A stretch of DNA of 45,904 nucleotides from Liquorilactobacillus mali KCTC 3596 = DSM 20444. GTDB lineage: Bacteria; Bacillota; Bacilli; Lactobacillales; Lactobacillaceae. Within the stretch, counting starts at the first letter, position 1. Every line of letters begins with the position of its first letter. The translations under genes and the position numbers were made by a program. Positions 26,045-33,693 of this stretch are shown here, piece after piece. The stretch lies in NCBI RefSeq assembly GCF_000260415.1, contig NZ_BACP01000011.1:1-45904 (forward strand). Reading direction: 5' to 3'. The notes below the pieces were generated by a model. The model made no database searches. It saw nothing but the letters and a program-made list of their open reading frames with translations, and was not told where the DNA came from.

Positions 26045-26098
26045 AAAAAGAAACCTCAAGCTTATACATTGGTAAATTTTAGCCGAGGTTTCTTTTTT
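26045..26098. terminator. Bidirectional terminator between the ECF operon and the LOG gene
   Basis: AAAAAGAAACCTC (26045-26057) pairs with GAGGTTTCTTTTT (26085-26097). T-runs occur in both directions, ending the ECF operon (plus) and the LOG-family gene (minus). Confidence 0.88.
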
Positions 26099-26141
26099 GA
26101 TTTTAGAATAAATATTTATGAGTAATGAAAGGTAAGATAAA

Positions 26142-26708
26142 TTATAGATAACTGCGCAGTCTTGGTGGAGAATATGTATTGACAAACGTTACAGCTTCAC
26201 TAAGTGATTTTGCAAAACACAACTTATTCAGGTGATCAGTGCTTAAGAAATCGTTATCTACCATTTCATTAAAGAATTGCTCGAGCAAGTCATAATAATG
26301 ATCAATATTCAATAGCACACAAGGACTAGGGTTGTCACCAATACGAGCCCATGAATATGCTCCAGCGATTTCTTCGAGCGTTCCGGCCCCTCCAGGAAGT
26401 GCAAGACAGATATCTGCTAGTTCGAGCATTCTTTTTTTACGTAGAGACATGTCAGGAACAACTTCGAGTTTTGTGATACCTACAAGGGCAACGCCACGAT
26501 CGAATAAGTTTTGCGGAATTATACCTGTGACTTTTCCACCATTATCCAAGACTGTATTGGCTAAAATACCCATCAGGCCATATTTTCCGCCGCCGTAAAC
26601 CAATTCATAATTATTTGAAACTATCCATTTGGCAAGTTCAATAGTTGCTTGTTTAAAATGCGGATTGTTGCCAGTTGATGCACCACAATATACTGCAATT
26701 TTTTTCAA
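26142..26708 (-). CDS. LOG family protein (nucleoside 5'-monophosphate phosphoribohydrolase-like, TIGR00730)
   Basis: This 188-residue Rossmann-type protein hydrolyses the N-glycosidic bond of nucleotides in the plant LOG enzymes; the bacterial role is less clear. KIAVYCGAS at the N-terminus, VYGGGKYGLMG, and LPGGAGTLEE (the PGGxGTxxE active-site motif) are intact. TTG 26708 is chosen as start: GAGG lies 8 bases upstream and the protein then begins MKKIAVYCG, as is usual for the family. GTG 26717 is the alternative but lies close to the ribosome binding site. It is monocistronic, convergent with the ECF operon and divergent from crcB. Confidence 0.9.
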   Translation of the reverse strand: MKKIAVYCGASTGNNPHFKQATIELAKWIVSNNYELVYGGGKYGLMGILANTVLDNGGKVTGIIPQNLFDRGVALVGITKLEVVPDMSLRKKRMLELADICLALPGGAGTLEEIAGAYSWARIGDNPSPCVLLNIDHYYDLLEQFFNEMVDNDFLSTDHLNKLCFAKSLSEAVTFVNTYSPPRLRSYL

Positions 26709-26821
26709 ATAAATCACCTCATAGTCATTGATTATCTTATCTTAGCATATAATACTACTATCGTATTAGCAATGGAACGTAACGATTAAATTTGCTTCAA
26801 ATATTGAGGAGGAATAATAAA

Positions 26822-27211
26822 ATGAGTTTTAAAAACATTGCAAGTGTAGCCTTTTTTGGATTTATAGGCGGAAGTTTCCGTTATTTGCTCGGAGTCTGGT
26901 TTGATTTTAACGGAACTATCATTGTTAATATTATTGGCTGTTTCTTGCTAGCATTTTTAACATACTTCTTACTTGAGTCGCAGACCCCAGCTTCCTGGAT
27001 TACACTTGGATTGGGAACTGGGTTAATTGGTTCCTTTACGACTTTTTCAAGCTTTTGTTTGGATACCGTTAAGATTGCAGAGTTACATTTACATACATAT
27101 ATGATTGTCTATCTAATAATAAGTATCGTTGGCGGTTACTTGAGTGCCTTTTGCGGCATGAAGCTAGGTAGGTTGAGTGGTCGTAGTATGAAACGGGGGA
27201 ATAGAATGTGA
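26822..27211 (+). CDS. crcB: CrcB/Fluc fluoride channel, subunit 1
   Basis: This 129-residue protein with four helices exports fluoride as a dual-topology or heterodimeric channel. Family motifs are GSFRYLLG, IIVNIIGCFLL (the pore Asn) and GSFTTFSSF (the Phe-box). GAGGAGG precedes ATG 26822. It overlaps the second crcB gene by 4 bases (GTGA), so the two are translated together and probably form an antiparallel heterodimer. I looked for a fluoride riboswitch in 26718-26821 and could not recognise its conserved core. Confidence 0.92.
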   Translation: MSFKNIASVAFFGFIGGSFRYLLGVWFDFNGTIIVNIIGCFLLAFLTYFLLESQTPASWITLGLGTGLIGSFTTFSSFCLDTVKIAELHLHTYMIVYLIISIVGGYLSAFCGMKLGRLSGRSMKRGNRM

Positions 27212-27564
27212 TTTATTTTGTAGGAATTGGGGCAGCTTTAGGATCTGTTTTGCGATATTTAATTACTACAACAATTAAAAAGAATTCACGAACGATTTGG
27301 CCGACAGCAACATTGTTAATTAATTTATTAGGTTCATTTTTGTTAGGCATATTATATGGTTTATCAACGATTAAAGCTGCGTATTTAATAATAGGGGTTG
27401 GTATATTAGGAGGCTTTACGACATTTTCAACGATGAACGTAGAAATTTTAGGATTGATCGAAAGTAAAAAGCGTATATATGCATGGTGGTACATAAGTAT
27501 CAGCTATATTTGTGGTATCATTTTATCTGTCCTAGGTGTTATTATGGGTAACATGGTGAAGTAA
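27208..27564 (+). CDS. crcB: CrcB/Fluc fluoride channel, subunit 2
   Basis: This is the second 118-residue Fluc subunit, with four helices: GSVLRYLIT, LLINLLGSFLLG (pore Asn) and GGFTTFSTMNVE (Phe-box). The start is GTG 27208 with GGGGG 8 bases upstream, and it overlaps the first crcB stop. Its charge distribution differs from that of subunit 1, as expected if the two insert in opposite orientations (inference). Confidence 0.92.
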   Translation: MIYFVGIGAALGSVLRYLITTTIKKNSRTIWPTATLLINLLGSFLLGILYGLSTIKAAYLIIGVGILGGFTTFSTMNVEILGLIESKKRIYAWWYISISYICGIILSVLGVIMGNMVK

Positions 27565-27703
27565 CGTGAAGTAGTAACATTGGATGTCACTAAGAGAGAG
27601 CATAATTTATAGATAATCAGGGACAGGGTATTTAAAATTTAATTTTACTTCCGATACTAGTCATAAGGAACTAAATAATTATCTAATTTCAAACTAATAA
27701 ATA

Positions 27704-27731
27704 TTCATTTAAATGAGTTTGTGTGTATAAT
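27704..27731 (+). promoter_or_regulatory. Probable promoter of the EAL gene
   Basis: A perfect TATAAT (27726-27731) has the weak -35 TTCATT (27704-27709) at a 16-base spacing. The leader to the start at 27857 is about 120 bases; no c-di-GMP riboswitch is recognisable in it. The 292-base gap 27565-27856 holds no other feature that I can support. Confidence 0.45.
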
Positions 27732-27856
27732 ACTCTTAGGTAAAGATTTTCTCTAATCTTTGGTTATATGTGCGCCAATTTTTAGTAGGATAATATCGAA
27801 AGTTGTGTTGCTTGGACCTCTGATTTTATAATTATATCTCTAAAAGGAATGGTCAG

Positions 27857-28618
27857 ATGACAGAATATAAGGTTCATATATTAGACGAATTGAAACAATT
27901 TTATTTAGTTTGCCAACCTATTGTAAGGATTCAAGCAAACCAATTGATTGAATCGGTTGCTGACTACGAGGTTTTGATTCGTTCTAGAAGAAATGATAAG
28001 TTTCCCTTTGAAACTTTTAGAAAATTGATTGAAAGTGAAACTTACAATGATATTTTTATTAAGTGGTTTGAGAAGGAATTTAGGTATCTGCTGCAGAAAT
28101 TTCCAGATTATAAGTTTGATATCAATATCGACCCACAACAATTTAAATATCCTAGAACGTGGGTTTTTATAAATAATATTTCAGATGAACATCAAAGAAT
28201 TGCCATTGAAATTACTGAAGCTATCCCGCTCAATAAAGAATTTGCGACACAGGATGAATTTTTCGAAAAGTCACCACTGCCTGTATTAAAAAAGATTGGT
28301 TTTAAGACCGTAATAGATGATATTGGTACTGGACAGAATTCACTTCAATTTGTATCCAATAATCTGCAAAACATTGACAGATTAAAGATTTCTCTAGTTG
28401 CTTTTAGGGGATTAAGAAGTGATATCATTTATCGATTTTTAGAAGCATGGTGTAATCTGGCAAACAAGTATAATTTTGAATTTGTCGTTGAGGGAATTGA
28501 TAATAAGATTACCGCAAAAAATCTGGTTTCCGGTGGCCTTATCATGCAGCAAGGTTTTTTCTGGCAAGAGCCGCATGTATTAAAAAATGCTGCAAAAATG
28601 CTAAAAAATATTTACTGA
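27857..28618 (+). CDS. Stand-alone EAL-domain c-di-GMP phosphodiesterase
   Basis: It hydrolyses c-di-GMP to pGpG. The 253-residue cytoplasmic protein is a bare EAL domain without sensor or membrane segments. Catalytic motifs are mostly kept: YEVLIR (the EAL-type ExLxR), NIDPQQF (Asn), IEITEA (Glu), VIDDIGTGQNSL (the Asp pair), DRLKIS (Lys), VVEGID (Glu) and MQQGFFW (Gln). Changes from consensus are KIS for KID and EGID for EGVE, which may lower but need not abolish activity. AAGGAATGG precedes the ATG. It is the counterpart of the cyclase at 9363, 17 kb away. Confidence 0.88.
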   Translation: MTEYKVHILDELKQFYLVCQPIVRIQANQLIESVADYEVLIRSRRNDKFPFETFRKLIESETYNDIFIKWFEKEFRYLLQKFPDYKFDINIDPQQFKYPRTWVFINNISDEHQRIAIEITEAIPLNKEFATQDEFFEKSPLPVLKKIGFKTVIDDIGTGQNSLQFVSNNLQNIDRLKISLVAFRGLRSDIIYRFLEAWCNLANKYNFEFVVEGIDNKITAKNLVSGGLIMQQGFFWQEPHVLKNAAKMLKNIY

Positions 28619-28684
28619 GTGCTTCTAGTTTGATCTAGGTGTACGCTATTTGTTGGGTGTGTGGGAAAATTTTTTAGAAGTTGT

Positions 28685-28716
28685 TGAAGTAAATGAAAAA
28701 TGAAGTAAATGAAAAA
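28685..28716 (+). repeat. Perfect 16-bp tandem duplication
   Basis: TGAAGTAAATGAAAAA occurs twice in direct tandem (28685-28700 and 28701-28716) in the gap between the EAL gene and the mvaS terminator region. It is probably a slippage product. Confidence 0.85.
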
Positions 28717-28773
28717 TTATAAGGCATTCAATTGTTGATGTCCTAAAAGAAAGATTTATCAGTGATTTTGCAG

Positions 28774-28811
28774 AAGTTTCTAGTGGAATTTTACCATTAG
28801 AGGCTTTTTTT
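28774..28811 (+). terminator. Terminator between EAL gene and mvaS
   Basis: The 13-bp stem AAGTTTCTAGTGG (28774-28786) / CCATTAGAGGCTT (28794-28806) contains three G-U pairs and ends in seven T. It lies 155 bases after the EAL stop and 47 before mvaS. Confidence 0.75.
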
Positions 28812-28857
28812 CGTGTATTATTAAGTTAACAGTTATCAGGAACAAGGAGTGAAACTA

Positions 28858-30021
28858 ATGAAAATTGGGATTGATAAAATTGGTTTTGCCACATCGGACT
28901 TATATTTGGACATGGTGGACTTAGCAAATGCGCGTCACGAAGATCCGAATAAATATCTGATTGGTATTGGGCAATCCAAGATGGCGGTAATTAGGCCAAC
29001 ACAAGATGTTGTAACAATGGCAGCAGCAGCAGCAAAAAAGATTATCTGCCAAGAAGACAAAGAAAAAATAAGTTATGTTATCTTTGCAACAGAATCTGGA
29101 GTAGATAATTCGAAGAGTGCTGCGATATATTTAGCCGATTTGTTAGGACTTAAGCTAAATATTCGGACAATTGAGGTGAAACAAGCCTGCTATGGAGCAA
29201 CTGCTGCACTTCAACTTGCAAAGGGGTACGTAGCACTAAACCCTGAGAGTAAGGTCTTGGTAATTGGGGCTGACAATGCTCGCTATGGGGTTAAAACGCC
29301 AGGTGAGCCAACACAAGGTGGGGGCGCGATTGCCATGATTATCGGTAGTGATCCCAAGATTCTCGAATTGGAAAATGAGACTTCAGCATACGCAAAAAAT
29401 ATTATGGACTTTTGGCGTCCATTGGGGCATTCTAAAGCCTTAGTGGATGGTAAGTATTCTTCTGGGGTATATCTTGATTTTTTGAAAAATGTCTGGGATG
29501 AACAACTTAAAAGGACAAACTATCAATTGCAAGATTATGGGGCATTGCTTTTTCACCTGCCATACACCAAGATGGGGTTAAAGGGTCTCAGACAAATTCT
29601 GCAGGATGCTACAGCTGAAGACAGCACACGATTGATCAGAGAATTTGAATATGCAAGACAGTTCAACTGCGAAGTTGGGAATCTCTACACAGGTTCTCTT
29701 TACCTGAGTTTCTTGTCGTTGCTCGTCAATAGTACTTCGATTAAAAGCGGTGATCGGATTGGATTCTTCAGTTACGGATCGGGTGCACAAGCCGAATTCT
29801 TCACTGGTATTTTACAGCCTGATTATCAGAAGGGACTTGCGGGAGTCGACTATTGGGCAATACTAAATAAACGCCAGTCTGTTTCCGTTATAGAATATGA
29901 GGATCTTTTCGAAAGACATGTCTTTGATATAGAAAATATTGAACTAGATTATCAAGCTGACAAGTCTGCTTTTCTTTTGGCAGGTATTCACAACTATAAA
30001 CGAAAATATTTAAGTCGCTAA
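28858..30021 (+). CDS. mvaS: Hydroxymethylglutaryl-CoA synthase
   Basis: It condenses acetyl-CoA with acetoacetyl-CoA to HMG-CoA, the first committed step of the mevalonate route to isoprenoids used by lactobacilli. The 387-residue thiolase-fold protein has the catalytic Cys in VKQACYGATAAL, the His in FHLPYTKM, and GSLYLS near the C-terminus. The length matches bacterial MvaS (about 385-390). ATG 28858 follows AAGGAG at 8 bases; GTG 28849 is part of that ribosome binding site. The rest of the mevalonate pathway is not in this window. Confidence 0.95.
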   Translation: MKIGIDKIGFATSDLYLDMVDLANARHEDPNKYLIGIGQSKMAVIRPTQDVVTMAAAAAKKIICQEDKEKISYVIFATESGVDNSKSAAIYLADLLGLKLNIRTIEVKQACYGATAALQLAKGYVALNPESKVLVIGADNARYGVKTPGEPTQGGGAIAMIIGSDPKILELENETSAYAKNIMDFWRPLGHSKALVDGKYSSGVYLDFLKNVWDEQLKRTNYQLQDYGALLFHLPYTKMGLKGLRQILQDATAEDSTRLIREFEYARQFNCEVGNLYTGSLYLSFLSLLVNSTSIKSGDRIGFFSYGSGAQAEFFTGILQPDYQKGLAGVDYWAILNKRQSVSVIEYEDLFERHVFDIENIELDYQADKSAFLLAGIHNYKRKYLSR

Positions 30022-30146
30022 ATCACATATACTGGGGGTTTTAGGATTAGAATGTTATAATTATACTGGAGTTGCTTATTCTTATTAGAGATTGAGAAGC
30101 AAACATAAATTATAAATAGAAATTGTGATTGTAAGGGGAGATTATT

Positions 30147-31037
30147 TTGGCAAATAGTAATACGGTGAGTGACAGAGAGCACGTGCAAGCAACACAAGAA
30201 CTCTCAAAGGCTGTTGCCAACAAGATTCGCTATCTGCAGACATTGGCAACGGCGATAGATAATAAAGATGACCGTTTGGTGTATCAATTGATCGATGGTG
30301 ACCGCTACTCGGAACAAATCGTTCAAGCAAAGCATGGCAGTGCGGATACTGATAATGAGAATCTTGTAAGTGATATCGCAGCCAAATTAGGCCAGTATTT
30401 GAGCGCCAATCTCTTAGCTTATTTGGCAGAAACATATCCATTTTTTTACTTTGAACAGATTGGTTTGGGCAAATTTCAGTTTTATTTTGGCAACTGGTGG
30501 GATCGTCGACTCTTTGGCGAACTAGATGTTATCAAAGTTCAATTTATTTTTGATTCAACTGAATATGAAAAGCTGAGAAGGGCATTTGAATTAGAAGGTC
30601 AAAGCAAACGATTGAACAGTGATAAGATCAGCATGTTGTCAAGCCAAGCAGATCAGCTGCAAGCATTGATTGATTCGCAAGAACAAAGAGATGCTGAAAA
30701 AGAAAAAACAAGATTACAGTTAAAGAAGCTTGCACAGGAAAAGGTTATGCCGTGGGAAGCTTCCAAAGCAAAAGAAGCTAAACAGCAGCTTATTAATCAA
30801 CTTTCAAACTTGACTGAACAGGATGAAAAAGCACAAGATGCATATCGTTTGATCAAGGATAATGAGAAAAAAGTACTTGAGTTATCGAAAGAAGACACAT
30901 TGATCGGCTACGAGAAACAGAGCATTATTGCTAAATTTGGTAGCTTTGATGCTTTCGAAGCTCGTTGTGAATCCCTATATCGTGATTACATTGCCGATTT
31001 AATAGCGACAAACGGGAGGAAGAATACGAATGAGTAG
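30147..31037 (+). CDS. Conserved protein of unknown function with a coiled-coil C-terminal half
   Basis: This 296-residue cytoplasmic protein has no signal peptide or membrane helix. Residues 1-150 are globular and aromatic-rich (YPFFYFEQIGLGKFQFYFGNW). From about 155 to 250 the sequence is Gln/Glu/Lys-rich and predicted coiled coil, with two heptad-like stretches. Similar proteins are sometimes labelled SbcC-like because of the coiled coil; no nuclease or ATPase motif is present, so I do not accept that label. TTG 30147 is the start, with AAGGGGAG 6 bases upstream. It overlaps the next gene by 8 bases, and a third small gene follows, forming an operon of unknowns after mvaS. Confidence 0.75.
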   Translation: MANSNTVSDREHVQATQELSKAVANKIRYLQTLATAIDNKDDRLVYQLIDGDRYSEQIVQAKHGSADTDNENLVSDIAAKLGQYLSANLLAYLAETYPFFYFEQIGLGKFQFYFGNWWDRRLFGELDVIKVQFIFDSTEYEKLRRAFELEGQSKRLNSDKISMLSSQADQLQALIDSQEQRDAEKEKTRLQLKKLAQEKVMPWEASKAKEAKQQLINQLSNLTEQDEKAQDAYRLIKDNEKKVLELSKEDTLIGYEKQSIIAKFGSFDAFEARCESLYRDYIADLIATNGRKNTNE

Positions 31038-32031
31038 AGAGTATGAAAAACCAACCGAAGTTTTTAAACCACATAACAGTGCAGATGTTGAACCAATTGA
31101 AAATGCCACAACCTTAAGTACTTCTGGCCGTCTAATTTCCTATAATGATCAGCTAAAAGATAGCCTTGAAAATGGATATAATTTTACAAAGTTGCTAGAT
31201 CAGTTGATTACGACAACAAGTACAGAGGAATTATTTGAAGCTGCACAAGCTCTGAGTACATATCAATTGGATACTGCATATTTGACTTTTCCGCAGCAGT
31301 ATAGCCAGTCTGATTTCTATCTAATCTTCATTAATCGACTGTTAGCACTCCATGACAGAGAGCGTGTGATCTTACAATCATCTGACCGATACAATGAACT
31401 CTATCATGAATTTCCAGGAATTAATTCAGCTGGTTACTTCATTTTTAAGCTAGAGAACACAGTTCAAGGCGGAGCATACTACACAGAAAAGACAACTGGC
31501 GAGGCTCTATTTTATTTGAATTTTGAGAAGCATGTATTGAGGTTCAATAGCCGTGCCGTGACCCAATTATTATTGGTCGAGTATCATGAAAAAATCAGCC
31601 AGGATGCTATTAAAGGTTTTGAAAATTATTTGCTTGATATTGGTAATTTCTTGAAAGAAGATTATGGCTTTGATGTAGACTTTACGCTGCTTGATCCTTC
31701 CAATAGCGCAGTTTATCAATTAGCAGATCCAAATCTTCCAAATTCAATCATTGATCGTTTATTCGTTGAAGCAGCAAATGGCGGCAGAATGCTCGAATTG
31801 GGGGAGAATAGCTCACCAATTCTTAAACTCGATAGTGGAACAGTCATCGAATTGTTTGAACAACATAATTATGAAGACGATAGTGATTTGGGTTGGGGTA
31901 TCAAAGTTTATGATCAGCAACACAAAATTGGTTGGTTTGATGTGCTGTTGCGCTATGAGTTCTTGAGGTCATGGTATCTTGAGAATTTGAATACGCTAGA
32001 GATACAGTCAGATGCTCTTTATTTTAATTAG
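31030..32031 (+). CDS. Conserved protein of unknown function, partner of the coiled-coil protein
   Basis: This 333-residue, acidic, soluble protein has no recognised motifs, signal peptide or membrane segments. Its middle (about 130-230) is mixed alpha/beta with many aromatic residues. Its start lies inside the previous gene, with GGGAGGA upstream, so the two proteins are probably made in fixed ratio and may interact. A third gene starts 23 bases later. I do not recognise the family. Confidence 0.72.
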   Translation: MSREYEKPTEVFKPHNSADVEPIENATTLSTSGRLISYNDQLKDSLENGYNFTKLLDQLITTTSTEELFEAAQALSTYQLDTAYLTFPQQYSQSDFYLIFINRLLALHDRERVILQSSDRYNELYHEFPGINSAGYFIFKLENTVQGGAYYTEKTTGEALFYLNFEKHVLRFNSRAVTQLLLVEYHEKISQDAIKGFENYLLDIGNFLKEDYGFDVDFTLLDPSNSAVYQLADPNLPNSIIDRLFVEAANGGRMLELGENSSPILKLDSGTVIELFEQHNYEDDSDLGWGIKVYDQQHKIGWFDVLLRYEFLRSWYLENLNTLEIQSDALYFN

Positions 32032-32054
32032 AATAAGTATGAGGCTCTTTAATA

Positions 32055-32549
32055 ATGGATATAAAAAAACTAACTGATGCAGTACGTTTTCGTGAAGTCG
32101 CTCATGATTATAGAATAGAACAAAGGATTCCCGCTAATAAGCTGATGAATGCCTATTTTGAACTGAACTATTGCATAGGAAATCTTTTTAAAAGATCAGT
32201 CGTTACTGATAATATTGAAGAGGATTCTGAGGCAATCTTGGATTTGTATTGTGAAGCACTGGTTTCCTTTTTTCAGGTAGCTAATCACAAAAAATGGACA
32301 TATTTGCTATTAGTGTCTGATGAGCAGCTGCATGAACTTGAAGGCAAATGGAAAACACAATCTTTTGCAAAAATTTATCTGATTTTACAAAAGCTGCTCA
32401 ATCAGAGTTATTTTGAACATCAACCCAACTCATTTCAACATGCTTGGCATATCTTCTTGAAATTCGGGGTTGTCGAGTTGAGCTTGCCATTGAATCAGAT
32501 TGAAGAAAGATTTCTGAGCTTGTATGGCAAGAACAGTGCTGATTCTTAG
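32055..32549 (+). CDS. Degenerate dimeric-dUTPase-like (all-alpha NTP pyrophosphatase) protein
   Basis: This 164-residue all-helical protein follows the order of dUTPase_2-type sequences: an N-terminal helix before LMNAYFELNYCIGNLFK, then EAILDLYCEALVSFFQVANHKKW, and a C-terminal SLPLNQIEERFLSLYGKN like the family's end. The metal-binding ExxE and ExxD pairs are not intact: ELNYC stands where ELxE is expected, and DLYCEAL where EYVDAL is expected. Activity as a dUTPase is therefore doubtful. It is the last gene of the three-gene unit after mvaS, and a terminator-like repeat follows. The family link is by eye and needs a profile search. Confidence 0.55.
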   Translation: MDIKKLTDAVRFREVAHDYRIEQRIPANKLMNAYFELNYCIGNLFKRSVVTDNIEEDSEAILDLYCEALVSFFQVANHKKWTYLLLVSDEQLHELEGKWKTQSFAKIYLILQKLLNQSYFEHQPNSFQHAWHIFLKFGVVELSLPLNQIEERFLSLYGKNSADS

Positions 32550-32585
32550 CACGAGTTTGCAAAATAAAATTTTTAGATGGGTACA

Positions 32586-32625
32586 AAAAAGAAGCTAGGT
32601 CAAAATTTTGACATAACTTCTTTTT
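32586..32625. repeat. Dispersed palindromic intergenic repeat, copy 1 (also a terminator)
   Basis: Two 20-base arms (32586-32605 and 32606-32625) pair with only two mismatches around a core GGTCAAAATTTTGAC, with A- and T-runs on the ends. It can end transcription in both directions between the dUTPase-like gene and ppx. A downstream tail with ATAAGTC at about 32645 is shared with copy 3. See also 39773 and 45789. Confidence 0.75.
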
Positions 32626-32759
32626 ACTTAGTATAAATTTGTTTCATAAGTCGAACTATAAATTATATAGAGTAAGTAGTACCCAACTCTGAATTTGCTA
32701 ACTTTAATTTATAAAGTGTACTCATTTGAATGTTTATCTGATTCTAAAGGTACTAAATA

Positions 32760-33689
32760 TCATTTCTTTTTCTTGTCCATAAAATCAAACAATGCACCTT
32801 CACGCAATCCATGATTCGAAAATAGTATTTGTGGAATATGTAGTGTTCGCATGATTAGAGAAATTGGTGTAAGCCCACCTACGATAACATCAGCACGTGC
32901 CTTAGCTAGTCCAGGAATCTTTTCCCTTTCGCTCTTATCCAAGTCTACCAATTCAGCAAAAATATCAAAAGCGGCATCACTGCTTAATATAAATCCATGA
33001 ACATCTGGGGGATTTTCGGCATCAATTTTACGGCGTGCAATCTTTGCTAAGGTACGATTACTTCCCCCAAGAACCACAAGCTTGGTTCTATGAGCCTCTA
33101 CTAGCCAATCAACGCCTGTCAAAGCTTTTTCCACATCGGTCATCGCAAGGAATAATTCAGAAGCCTTAATCTTGTTATCGAGGTTGAAAGCTTGGGAAAT
33201 AGTTACAGATCCGAATGGGAGACTTATCAAATGAGCAACTTGATTTTGCTTTACCAGAATCAGTTCTGTACTTGCACCACCCGTATCCATAATTAGACAC
33301 TCTTCACCGACATCTAAAGTTCGGGTTACACCCAAGAAATCTAAGTAGGCTTCGCGTTCGCCTGTGATTACTTCAAAATCGATACCGACCTTTTCTTTTA
33401 CAAGTTGTAAGAATTCGGCTTGATTGGTAGCGGCCCGAACAGCCGCAGTTGCTAACGCCTCAATATGAAGATGAGGAAGCTTTTCGTAAACTTTTTCAAA
33501 TTTTACAAGTGCTTCCAGTGTCCGCTTAATGGGTTCTTCTTGGAGAACTTTTTCTGCACCCATGTTTTCTGAAAGTCGAACCATTTCTTTTAATTGGTGA
33601 GTAACCTCGGTTGTACCATCATCTTTGATCTGAGTTATAGTCATTCTGACTGAATTAGATCCAAGGTCAATCACCGCAAAATTAATCAT
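32760..33689 (-). CDS. ppx: Exopolyphosphatase (Ppx/GppA family)
   Basis: It releases phosphate from polyphosphate (or hydrolyses pppGpp). The 309-residue actin-like ATPase-fold protein starts with FAVIDLGSNSVRMTI, has MDTGGASTELILV with the phosphate-binding Gly loop, and VLGGSNRTLAKI. The length equals the short bacterial Ppx form. ATG 33689 follows GGAGGAG; earlier in-frame codons lie inside ppk. It is the last gene of a ppx-like / ppk / ppx operon, 4 bases after the ppk stop. Confidence 0.92.
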   Translation of the reverse strand: MINFAVIDLGSNSVRMTITQIKDDGTTEVTHQLKEMVRLSENMGAEKVLQEEPIKRTLEALVKFEKVYEKLPHLHIEALATAAVRAATNQAEFLQLVKEKVGIDFEVITGEREAYLDFLGVTRTLDVGEECLIMDTGGASTELILVKQNQVAHLISLPFGSVTISQAFNLDNKIKASELFLAMTDVEKALTGVDWLVEAHRTKLVVLGGSNRTLAKIARRKIDAENPPDVHGFILSSDAAFDIFAELVDLDKSEREKIPGLAKARADVIVGGLTPISLIMRTLHIPQILFSNHGLREGALFDFMDKKKK

Positions 33690-33693
33690 TTCT

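Noticed and set aside
26718-26821. Possible fluoride riboswitch before crcB
   Set aside because: I could not find the conserved crcB-RNA core; only the ribosome binding site is clear.
30147-31037. Label as exonuclease SbcC
   Set aside because: Only a coiled coil is shared; Walker motifs and the zinc hook are absent.
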